A stretch of 5,456 nt of DNA from Desulfobacterales bacterium (GTDB lineage: Bacteria > Desulfobacterota > Desulfobacteria > Desulfobacterales > UBA5852): contig JAERRP010000114.1 in NCBI GenBank assembly GCA_016735415.1, positions 1-5,456 on the forward strand, read 5' to 3'. Both the position numbers and the translations under genes were made by a program. The notes beneath the pieces were generated by a model, which had not been told where the DNA came from, ran no database searches, and worked only from the letters and a program-made list of their open reading frames with translations. This document shows, one piece after another, positions 1-5,456 of this stretch; the stretch's first letter is position 1, and each line of letters opens with the position of its first letter.

Positions 1-43
1 CGGCCACTTCACGTTAAAGGGCCTTTTTCGGCCCCGGACGGCG

Positions 44-72
44 TTCTCACTCCCTGCCGGTCCGCTTATAAA
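44..72 (+). promoter_or_regulatory. Possible sigma70-type promoter upstream of the aldehyde dehydrogenase
   Basis: A -35-like hexamer TTCTCA (44-49, four of six consensus bases) stands exactly 17 bases before a -10-like hexamer TATAAA (67-72, five of six). Transcription would begin near 79 and leave a leader of about 135 bases before the chosen start codon at 215. The leader contains a short inverted repeat, GCCGG at 85-89 with CCGGC at 96-100, too small to call a regulatory structure. The match is reasonable but was found by eye, and such matches occur by chance; no operator or activator site is evident. Confidence 0.35.
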
Positions 73-200
73 CCCGTTTCCATTGCCGGCCTTCACCGGC
101 TTGACCCAGGCGCTAACAAGCCCTACTTCTATGCCTTGTCCAACTCAAAAGGGATTATTGAACCTCGGGCGGCGTTTCCGCGCTTTGGCGGTTTTCAGTG

Positions 201-206
201 AGGAGG
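201..206 (+). promoter_or_regulatory. Ribosome-binding site that fixes the aldehyde dehydrogenase start
   Basis: AGGAGG is a perfect anti-Shine-Dalgarno match. Two in-frame ATG codons follow, at 209 and 215. The first is only 2 bases from the site, too close for normal initiation; the second is 8 bases away, which is ideal. The frame stays open further upstream to about 83, but that extension does not resemble the family's N-terminus. The start is therefore placed at 215. Confidence 0.8.
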
Positions 207-214
207 AAATGGAC

Positions 215-1744
215 ATGAAGAACATCCTTGAAGCTTTCGATCTACTGGAGGCGCAGTCCGGGGCCTATGCCGGCCAATGGCTGGCATGCCACGGCCCGTC
301 CCTGGGGTGCCACTCGCCGATTGACGGCCGGCCGATCGGCATGATCCGGTCGGCCACCCGGGATGAATACGAACAGGTCCTGCACCGTGCCGTTGCCGGT
401 TTTCAGGAATGGCGTCGCTGGCCGGCCCCCCGACGGGGTGAGGTCGTGCGCCGGATCGGGTTGGTCCTGCGGGATCATAAAGAAGATCTAGGGGACCTGA
501 TCAGTCTCGAAGTGGGCAAGATTCGGGCGGAGGGCGAAGGCGAGATCCAGGAGATGATCGACATCGCCGATCTGGCCGTGGGGCAGGCCCGCATGCTCTA
601 TGGCCTGACCATGCCCAGCGAGCGTCCGGGTCACCGGATGTACGAACAATGGCACCCGCTGGGGCCGGTGGGGGTGATCACGGCCTTCAATTTCCCGCTG
701 GCGCCCTGGTCCTGGAATGCCATGATTGCCATGGCGGCCGGTGACGTCGTCATCTGGAAACCCTCTTCCAAGGCGGCCCTATGCGCTATCGCCGTCATGA
801 AAATGATTGAACCCGTGCTCAAGGCCTGCGACGTCCCGGACGGGGTGCTCAGCCTGGCCATCGGCCGCCGCGACGAGGTGGGCGAGGCGCTGCTGCACGA
901 CTCCCGCGTCCCGCTTATTTCCGCCACCGGCAGTGTGGCCATGGGACGGCATGTGGCCCAGACCGTGGCCTTGCGGCTGGGTAAAACCATCCTGGAACTG
1001 GGCGGCAACAATGCCGTTGTCCTGACCCCCAGTGCCGATTTCGACATGGCCGTGCGGGCCATCGTGTTCGGGGCCGTGGGTACCGCCGGGCAACGCTGCA
1101 CCACCACGCGTCGGATTATCGTGCATGAATCCCTGCTGGCATCGCTCAAGGACGCCCTGAAAAAGGCTTATCAACAGGTTCCCATCGGCAATCCTCTCGA
1201 AGCGGGGGTCCTGATGGGGCCGCTGATCGATCGGGAGGCCGTGGCCGGCATGCAGGCGGCGCTTGTGAAGATTAAATCCCAGGGCGGAAAAATTCTGTAC
1301 GGCGGCCAGGTCTTAAGCGGCGGGATTTACGATACCGGGACCTATGTGCGCCCCTGTCTGTGTGAAGCCCATGCGGACATGCCCATCGTGCGCGAGGAGA
1401 CATTCGCCCCCATCCTGTATCTGATCCCCTACGCGGACCTCGAAGAGGCCGTTCGCATCCAGAATGCGGTGCCCCAGGGGCTTTCCTCAGCTATTTTCAC
1501 CAACGACCTGCGCGAATCCGAGTACTTTCTAAGCCACAACGGCAGCGACTGCGGTATCGCCAACGTGAATATCGGCACTTCCGGAGCCGAGATCGGGGGT
1601 GCTTTCGGGGGCGAAAAGGACACCGGCGGCGGACGCGAAGCCGGATCGGATGTCTGGAAAGCCTACATGCGACGCCAGACCTGCACCACAAACTGGTCGG
1701 GGGAGATACCCCTGGCCCAGGGGATCGAATTCGATATCGGCTGA
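215..1744 (+). CDS. ALDH7-family aldehyde dehydrogenase (alpha-aminoadipic semialdehyde / piperideine-6-carboxylate dehydrogenase type)
   Basis: This 509-residue cytosolic NAD(P)+-dependent enzyme oxidises an aldehyde to its acid; the family length is about 510. Visible motifs are ITAFNFPLAPWSWN with the oxyanion-hole Asn at residue 159, LELGGNN with the general-base Glu261, and GTAGQRCTTTRR with the catalytic nucleophile Cys295. The Asn-Glu-Cys spacing matches that of human ALDH7A1. Two features favour the ALDH7 branch over other aldehyde dehydrogenases: the Arg directly before the catalytic Cys and the C-terminal loop TSGAEIGGAFGGEK, which in ALDH7A1 hold the aminoadipate carboxylate. The C-terminal stretch WKAYMRRQTC and the ending LAQGIEF are also typical. 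In lysine catabolism the substrate is alpha-aminoadipic semialdehyde, in equilibrium with piperideine-6-carboxylate (enzymes called AmaB or Pcd in some bacteria). No other lysine-catabolism gene is in view, so the exact substrate is inferred from motifs only. The gene appears intact and monocistronic within the window. Family confidence is very high; substrate confidence is moderate. Confidence 0.95.
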   Translation: MKNILEAFDLLEAQSGAYAGQWLACHGPSLGCHSPIDGRPIGMIRSATRDEYEQVLHRAVAGFQEWRRWPAPRRGEVVRRIGLVLRDHKEDLGDLISLEVGKIRAEGEGEIQEMIDIADLAVGQARMLYGLTMPSERPGHRMYEQWHPLGPVGVITAFNFPLAPWSWNAMIAMAAGDVVIWKPSSKAALCAIAVMKMIEPVLKACDVPDGVLSLAIGRRDEVGEALLHDSRVPLISATGSVAMGRHVAQTVALRLGKTILELGGNNAVVLTPSADFDMAVRAIVFGAVGTAGQRCTTTRRIIVHESLLASLKDALKKAYQQVPIGNPLEAGVLMGPLIDREAVAGMQAALVKIKSQGGKILYGGQVLSGGIYDTGTYVRPCLCEAHADMPIVREETFAPILYLIPYADLEEAVRIQNAVPQGLSSAIFTNDLRESEYFLSHNGSDCGIANVNIGTSGAEIGGAFGGEKDTGGGREAGSDVWKAYMRRQTCTTNWSGEIPLAQGIEFDIG

Positions 1745-1994
1745 AGACGGTCCTGCCCGGATAAGTCGCCGGGGTCTTGCCTTAGTCAGGCGTTAAAACA
1801 AAATATAATTTTGGCCGCGGTCTTCATCCGCCGCCGGCCGTGTCCACCGCCGTAACGGGTGAAGGGCAACATTTAGCAGCGCCGGTATGAGGATTCGGTT
1901 CAGTCGCTCCCTGCGGGGCGGCGCTTGCATTCATGCTTCTGATGACTACGCTTGAAACCAGAATTCCATAACAATCTTCTCAGAAGGAGAAACC
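1745..1994. other. Intergenic region between the dehydrogenase and the methyltransferase pseudogene
   Basis: This 250-base gap has no credible small gene. Just after the dehydrogenase stop there is a weak interrupted inverted repeat: AAGAC 1744-1748 and CCCGG 1756-1760 pair with CCGGG 1769-1773 and GTCTT 1774-1778, leaving 7 bases unpaired on the left arm. No T-run follows, so it is not called a terminator. An A/T-rich patch at 1796-1813 contains a perfect TATAAT (1804-1809) but no good -35 hexamer 15-18 bases upstream; it could be a weak or activator-dependent promoter for the downstream gene. Nothing else stands out. Confidence 0.5.
1985..1989 (+). promoter_or_regulatory. Ribosome-binding site of the methyltransferase pseudogene
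   Basis: AGGAG follows AGA and sits 5 bases before ATG at 1995. A well-formed translation signal in front of a broken gene suggests that the damage is recent or that the N-terminal fragment is still translated. Confidence 0.7.
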
Positions 1995-2146
1995 ATGGGC
2001 GACAGCGACTATGATCAACAGCGTGACGATTTTGTGGAACGCATGCTGCGGTCGGCGCGTGGCACGTTTGAAACCTTTACGATCTATATGGGCCATAGAC
2101 TTGGATATTACGCCGTTCTGTCGGATGCGAGGGGGGCAACAGTTGC

Positions 2147-2159
2147 CGAACTGGCGGCG
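2147..2159 (+). other. First deletion junction in the methyltransferase pseudogene
   Basis: These 13 bases (CGAACTGGCGGCG) encode family-typical residues in two frames. Together with 2145-2146 they finish A-E-L-A-A of the N-terminal domain in the upstream frame; in the downstream frame they begin R-T-G-G-G of the segment before YGDYGAD. In an intact gene these would be two separate places. A single copy serving both frames is what remains after deletion between two similar short repeats. The exact repeat length cannot be known without the parent sequence. Confidence 0.7.
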
Positions 2160-2426
2160 GTGTTTCCTATGGCGACTATGGCGCGGATCTGCGCGATGGG
2201 CAGGCCGGTATGAACAGGGCCATGTTTCTCAACTTGATGGGAACCGATTGGCTCCCGACCATTCCGGATTTGGATCAACGTTTGAAAGCAGATCCCGGCG
2301 CCCGGATTGCCGATATCGGTTGCGGATTAGGCTGGTCCAGCATTGGAATGGCGCAAGCCTACCCGAAGACCAGTGTGGACGGCTTCGACCTGGACGAACC
2401 CTCGGTTAGGGCCGCTCAACGAAATG

Positions 2427-2434
2427 CCCGGAAT
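2427..2434 (+). other. Second deletion junction in the methyltransferase pseudogene
   Basis: The bases CCCGGAAT lie where R-N-A-R (upstream frame, helix after the FDLDE acid) meets P-E-L-R-G-P-Y-D-L-V (downstream frame, the strand before the active-site region). CCGGAA is readable in both frames: it gives the Arg of N-A-R and also P-E. The upstream frame stops at TGA 2435-2437, immediately after the join. The shared stretch is about 6-8 bases. Confidence 0.6.
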
Positions 2435-2817
2435 TGAGAGGGCCTTATGACCTCGTTACGGCCTTTGAATGTATTCACGATATGGCCGATCCGGTTGGCG
2501 CGCTGCGCATGATGCTGAACCTGACGGGTGATACCGGCACGGTGATAGTAATGGATGAACGGGTGGCCGACGTCTTTGCACCGAACGGCAGTGAAGTCGA
2601 ACAGATATTCTACGGCTTCAGCGTCCTCCACTGCCTGCCCGTCGGCATGTCCGAGCAACCCTCGTCCGGAACCGGCACCGTGATGCGGGCCGAGACGCTC
2701 AGACAATATGCTTCCGATGCCGGTTTCTGTGACGTCGAAATACTTCCGATCGACAATTATTTCTTCCGGTTCTACCGTTTGCGGTCGATTTGCGCGGTTG
2801 CCTGAATCGATGCCGTT

Positions 2818-4326
2818 TCAGAGTTTGTAGAGCGCATCCACATAAGCCTTGAGAATATCCCCCACCACCCCGCGAAGCGGCAGGTTGGCCGCCAGCCCGT
2901 AAACCGGGGCCATGCCGCCTTCGGCGGCAGGTGCTTTTTCAACTTCTGCCACGGAAGCTTTCAAGTCATCGATGAAGCGTTGGGCCACACCCGGCCGGGT
3001 ATGGCGCAGGGTGACGCACAGGTGAACGCAGCTGGGCCGATGCAGCCCGTTCAAACTCCAGCCCTTGTGCCCCATGGCGTCCATGACGCGATAGATGTCG
3101 AGGTCTCGGGAGGCAAAGGCGATCACCCAGAGTGGGTCACCCAGGATGTGCAGCCCGGGGATTTTTTGGATGCCGGCCTTGATGCGCTCGGCGGTTTTCA
3201 GAATGCGCCGGGTGGCCTCCCGGTATCCGTCTCTTCCGATCGTCACCATGGCGGCCCAGCAGGCTGCGCTGAGCGCCCCCGGACGGCTGCCGGCCAGGGT
3301 CGGGGAGAAATAGAGGCCTCCCGGCCAGTCGGCGATGGTGAAGTACTGGTAGCGGCGCAGGGCGGGTGTCCGGTAGAGCACCACCGAGGTGCCTTTGGCG
3401 GCATACCCGTATTTGTGGGTGTCGGCCGACATGGAAGTCACCCCGGGCAGACGGAAGTCGAACGGCGGAACCGCGTAGCCCAGTTCCCGGGCCCAGGGCA
3501 GGACAAAGCCCCCCAGGCAGGCGTCGGTGTGGAATCCGACACCGCGTCGGCGGGCCAGTTCGGAAAGTCTGGCGATGGGGTCCAGCATGCCGTGGGGGAA
3601 GGACGGGGCCGAGCCCACCACCACCCCGGTGCGGCGGGTCATGGCCCTGGCGGCGGCCGCCACGTCGGCCCGATAATGTCGATCCACCGGGATTTTTATC
3701 ATCTTGAGGCCGAAGTACTCCGCGGCCTTGTCGAAGGCGGCATGGGCCGTCACCGGCACGACCAGTTCAGGTCGGCGAATGCCTTTTTCTTCCCTGGCCC
3801 GGTCCCGGTAAGTTTTCATGGCCAGCAGAATACTCTCCGTGCCGCCGGAGGAAAGCGTGCCGCAGACCGGATCGTCGGTGCGCCGGCCGCCGAGCATGGC
3901 GGCGGTCATGGCAACGATTTCCGCTTCGTATTTGGTGATGCTGGGCCAGAGATCGGCGTGCAGGGGGTTGGCCTGGGAGTGCAGGGCATACACCCGGTTC
4001 AGGAATTCGATATGGGCCGGATCGCCGTGGTAGACGGCCCCGGAGGCATAGCCGTCCTGCCAGCGGTCGGTTTCATGCGCCATCAAGCGGCGCATGGTTT
4101 CCAGCACCCGATCATGCGAACGCCCGTTGTCCGGGATCGTCGCCACAGTCTCAACGCGATCTTTGTACGGCTTGAGGGCGGGGGCCACTTCGGCCATCAT
4201 TGAAGCGGTATCGGCCTCAATTTTTGTGCGAACAGCCGGTATCTTTCGCAGGTGTTTTTCCAGAAACGACACCAGGCGTGGATCGAGGCGATTCAGGTGC
4301 TTGAGGGCCAGTTCAAAAGGATCCAT
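2818..4326 (-). CDS. Sphingosine-1-phosphate lyase family PLP-dependent enzyme
   Basis: This 502-residue PLP fold-type I enzyme belongs to the group II decarboxylase / S1P lyase family. S1P lyases cleave a phosphorylated long-chain base at C2-C3 into a fatty aldehyde and phosphoethanolamine. Along the protein: GAVYHGD with Tyr99; [16 protein letters not shown] (159-165), the cofactor-phosphate loop; AHAAFDKA with His195 stacking on [12 protein letters not shown] with Asp268, which pairs with the pyridine nitrogen, and Cys270; [13 protein letters not shown] with Lys305, the Schiff-base lysine; and AGSRPG (345-350). Similarity to the eukaryotic enzyme continues through SRDLDIYR to the late GMAPVYGLA segment, so this is an S1P lyase type and not a glutamate or tyrosine decarboxylase. 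There is no N-terminal membrane segment, unlike the ER-anchored eukaryotic enzyme; a soluble cytosolic protein is expected, as in known bacterial members. The gene lies 5 bases after the upstream kinase stop, and its ribosome-binding site is inside that gene. The true substrate may be a non-sphingoid phosphorylated amino-alcohol. Family confidence is high; substrate confidence is low. Confidence 0.93.
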   Translation of the reverse strand: MDPFELALKHLNRLDPRLVSFLEKHLRKIPAVRTKIEADTASMMAEVAPALKPYKDRVETVATIPDNGRSHDRVLETMRRLMAHETDRWQDGYASGAVYHGDPAHIEFLNRVYALHSQANPLHADLWPSITKYEAEIVAMTAAMLGGRRTDDPVCGTLSSGGTESILLAMKTYRDRAREEKGIRRPELVVPVTAHAAFDKAAEYFGLKMIKIPVDRHYRADVAAAARAMTRRTGVVVGSAPSFPHGMLDPIARLSELARRRGVGFHTDACLGGFVLPWARELGYAVPPFDFRLPGVTSMSADTHKYGYAAKGTSVVLYRTPALRRYQYFTIADWPGGLYFSPTLAGSRPGALSAACWAAMVTIGRDGYREATRRILKTAERIKAGIQKIPGLHILGDPLWVIAFASRDLDIYRVMDAMGHKGWSLNGLHRPSCVHLCVTLRHTRPGVAQRFIDDLKASVAEVEKAPAAEGGMAPVYGLAANLPLRGVVGDILKAYVDALYKL

Positions 4327-4331
4327 CCGGG

Positions 4332-5456
4332 TTACATTCCTTCCTCGCTGCGGAACTGATTCAGTCGGGCGCAGATTTTGCGGTTGTGGCGGTAGATATT
4401 CAGAAATTCTTTGAACAGCGGCGTATACACTTTCTGATTGACCGGATTCGGTCGGTAGGTCCTTCGGGTTCCCAGGCCGGCCGTAATTTCCTCGAAGGTG
4501 CCGAAGCCCAGGGCCACGGCGGCCAGAATGCCGGCCCCGCGGGCGTTGGTTTCCACCGGATTTTCAACCTGGTGGATCGTACAGTCGAGGATATCGGCCA
4601 TGATCTGGCACCACAGGTCGGAGCGGGCGCCGCCGCCCACCATCCGGATTTCAGACAGGGGCCGCCGGATAAATTTCTGGACATACTGTTTAAGCCAGCA
4701 GGTGTTGAAGGCCACGCCCTCCATTACCGCCCGCACGAGGGCGCCGCGGTCGGCCGTCAGGGAGAGATTGTGGAACCCGCCCCTTATGAACCGGTCTTCC
4801 ACCGGGGTGCGCTCGCCGTAAAGCCAGGGCGTGAAAATCAGCCTGTTGCTGCCGGGCGGCGTCCGGGCGGCCAGGCCTTCGATAACCGTCCAGTCGGCCG
4901 GGGACTGGCCCTCCCCGCAAAAAATGTTGTTCCGCAGAAAGGCCAGGCAGCCGCCGGCAGTTTCCTGCTCGTTGATCAACAGATAGCGACCGGGAATGGC
5001 CGCGGGCAACGAGGCCATGTTGTGGCGCAGGTCGGTTTTCTTGAAGGGGACATGGCAGGTAAGCCAGCTGGAGGTGCCGATGTAGAGATGGGCATCGAAA
5101 TCCTTGACCGCCCCCGCGCCGATGGCGGCCGTATGCAGATCGGGCGTGCCCATGACCACCGGAAGCCCCGGCGGCAGACCCAGGGCTTCGGCTGCCGGCG
5201 GTGTCAGCGGCCCCAAGATATCCACCGCGCGTTTCAGATCCGGCAATTTGTGCGGGTCGATGCCGCACAGGCGCAGAAGTTTGGGGTGGTAGCGGATGCG
5301 GTCGATCCGGCGGTTGTCCGTGACCCAGTGCAGGGTAATGCTGTCGAACGAGGCGGCGAAGCGGCCGGTCAAACAGAGGTTCAAATAGTCTTTGGGTTCC
5401 AGAAATTTACAGGTGGCGGCATAGAGGTCCGGGTCCTCGGATTTCAGGTAGAGAAT
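4332..5456 (-). CDS. FGGY-family carbohydrate kinase (xylulokinase-like), C-terminal part; gene runs off the right edge
   Basis: 374 codons plus the stop are present; the frame is open to the window edge, so about 130-150 N-terminal residues, including the first nucleotide-fold motifs, lie outside. FGGY kinases transfer the ATP gamma-phosphate to a hydroxyl of a sugar or polyol in the cytosol. Counting from the edge, [17 protein letters not shown] (17-33) is the typical end of the first domain, followed by the region leading to the catalytic base Asp106 in [20 protein letters not shown] (127-131) is the phosphate-binding turn opening the second domain. Also present are [11 protein letters not shown], the [13 protein letters not shown] helix, and [17 protein letters not shown] (from 274), the adenosine-binding motif. 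Beginning translation at the internal TTG (5384) would remove part of this family homology, so the gene is treated as partial. Xylulokinase is the nearest type by pattern, but the GTPDLHTAA sequence around the base differs from the usual xylulokinase GDN form, so the substrate is open. The downstream lyase gene suggests an amino-alcohol or related polyol (inference). Confidence 0.9.
   Translation of the reverse strand: MLYLKSEDPDLYAATCKFLEPKDYLNLCLTGRFAASFDSITLHWVTDNRRIDRIRYHPKLLRLCGIDPHKLPDLKRAVDILGPLTPPAAEALGLPPGLPVVMGTPDLHTAAIGAGAVKDFDAHLYIGTSSWLTCHVPFKKTDLRHNMASLPAAIPGRYLLINEQETAGGCLAFLRNNIFCGEGQSPADWTVIEGLAARTPPGSNRLIFTPWLYGERTPVEDRFIRGGFHNLSLTADRGALVRAVMEGVAFNTCWLKQYVQKFIRRPLSEIRMVGGGARSDLWCQIMADILDCTIHQVENPVETNARGAGILAAVALGFGTFEEITAGLGTRRTYRPNPVNQKVYTPLFKEFLNIYRHNRKICARLNQFRSEEGM
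4338..4345 (-). promoter_or_regulatory. Ribosome-binding site of the lyase, inside the kinase 3' end
   Basis: On the minus strand AGGAAGGA lies in the last codons of the kinase (Glu-Glu-Gly-Met-stop), 11 bases before the lyase ATG. The kinase TAA (4334-4332) lies between this site and the start. This arrangement suggests translational coupling and a shared transcript. Confidence 0.6.

Larger units (their letters stand above)
1995..2805 (+). pseudogene. Class I SAM-dependent methyltransferase, broken by two frameshifting internal deletions
   Basis: The remains of one methyltransferase gene are spread over three frames. Segment 1 (1995-2159) gives about 55 residues of the N-terminal helical / winged-helix-like dimerisation part (ERMLRSARGTFETF, HRLGYY, ATVAELAA). 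Segment 2 (about 2147-2434) reads RTGGGVSYGDYGADLRDGQ, then MNRAMFLNLMG, then SAM-binding motif I DIGCGLGWSS (from 2312) and the acidic FDLDE (from 2384). Segment 3 (about 2428-2802) reads PELRGPYDLVTAFECIHDM, then VIVMDERV, FSVLHCLP and RFYRLR, the usual C-terminal half. As I recall this family, intact proteins are about 340-360 residues; roughly 275 remain. By recollection about 80-90 codons are missing at the first break and about 20-25 at the second. The frame changes require each lost length to be one more than a multiple of three. Without the deletions the order and content are normal, so this was one gene. It is less GC-rich than its neighbours (27 of 60 bases at 2701-2760). The natural substrate is unknown. 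An assembly error is the alternative explanation. Confidence 0.88.

Noticed and set aside
19..34. Hairpin GGGCC-TTTTTC-GGCCC near the left edge as a terminator
   Set aside because: The stem is only 5 base pairs; no T-run follows on the plus strand and only three T on the minus strand. The gene it might end is not in the window.
83..214. N-terminal extension of the aldehyde dehydrogenase frame
   Set aside because: The frame is open, but the residues are not family-like, and a perfect AGGAGG at 201-206 places the start at 215.
1744..1778. Intrinsic terminator after the aldehyde dehydrogenase
   Set aside because: The inverted repeat is interrupted by 7 unpaired bases and is followed by GCCTTAGTC, not a T-run.
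2147..2170. Programmed ribosomal frameshift at the first methyltransferase frame change
   Set aside because: There is no slippery heptamer, and a large family segment is missing, which a frameshift alone would not explain.
2210..2437. Split methyltransferase expressed as separate coupled polypeptides (ATGA overlap at 2210-2213, TTGA overlap at 2434-2437)
   Set aside because: The stop/start overlaps look like translational coupling, but conserved family segments are missing at both joins, no good ribosome-binding site precedes either internal start, and the ATG at 2210 is an ordinary internal Met of the family. Deletion explains the data better.
2980..4203. Long plus-strand open frame of 407 codons opposite the lyase
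   Set aside because: It is antisense to a strongly conserved PLP enzyme; its composition (rich in Gly, His, Pro, Val and Arg) is that of a GC-rich shadow frame, and no family motif is visible.
4690..5268. Minus-strand open frame of 192 codons overlapping the kinase
   Set aside because: It lies in another frame of the well-supported kinase, has low-complexity Arg/Gly/Pro composition, and shows no motif or ribosome-binding site.

Overview
This is a GC-rich bacterial window carrying metabolic enzymes. It holds two intact genes, one gene cut by the right edge and one broken gene. Codon use in the intact genes is strongly GC-rich: one 60-base sample inside the aldehyde dehydrogenase (841-900) is about 77% G+C. 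Shine-Dalgarno sites are canonical. The gene content would fit a proteobacterial or Desulfobacterota-type heterotroph, but this is a low-confidence guess; no rRNA or taxonomic marker is present.

Layout. Positions 1-214 are a leader with a plausible sigma70-type promoter. The first gene (215-1744, +) encodes an ALDH7-family (antiquitin-like) aldehyde dehydrogenase, 509 residues, with all catalytic residues present. A 250-base gap follows (1745-1994). Next comes a class I SAM-dependent methyltransferase gene (1995-2805, +). It is recognisable from end to end but broken by two internal deletions, each of which shifts the frame. At both junctions the same few bases make family-typical sense in the upstream frame and in the downstream frame, which is the footprint expected of deletion between short direct repeats. 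Only 12 bases further on, in convergent orientation, ends a minus-strand operon. Its members are an FGGY-family sugar-kinase-like gene (the C-terminal 374 codons lie between 4332 and the right edge, 5456) followed 5 bases later by a sphingosine-1-phosphate-lyase-family PLP enzyme (2818-4326, 502 residues).

How the genes may work together. The kinase and the lyase are tightly coupled: the lyase ribosome-binding site lies inside the last codons of the kinase. S1P lyases need a phosphorylated 2-amino-3-hydroxy substrate and release an aldehyde plus a phosphoethanolamine-type product. A kinase made just before such a lyase therefore suggests a phosphorylate-then-cleave pathway on a polar or lipid amino-alcohol. 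This is inference from family chemistry and gene order. The aldehyde dehydrogenase lies on the other strand beyond the broken methyltransferase, and by motif it belongs to the alpha-aminoadipic-semialdehyde branch, so a role in the same pathway is not shown. No RNA genes, CRISPR arrays, insertion sequences or phage genes were seen. The most notable items are the doubly deleted methyltransferase and the kinase-lyase pair.
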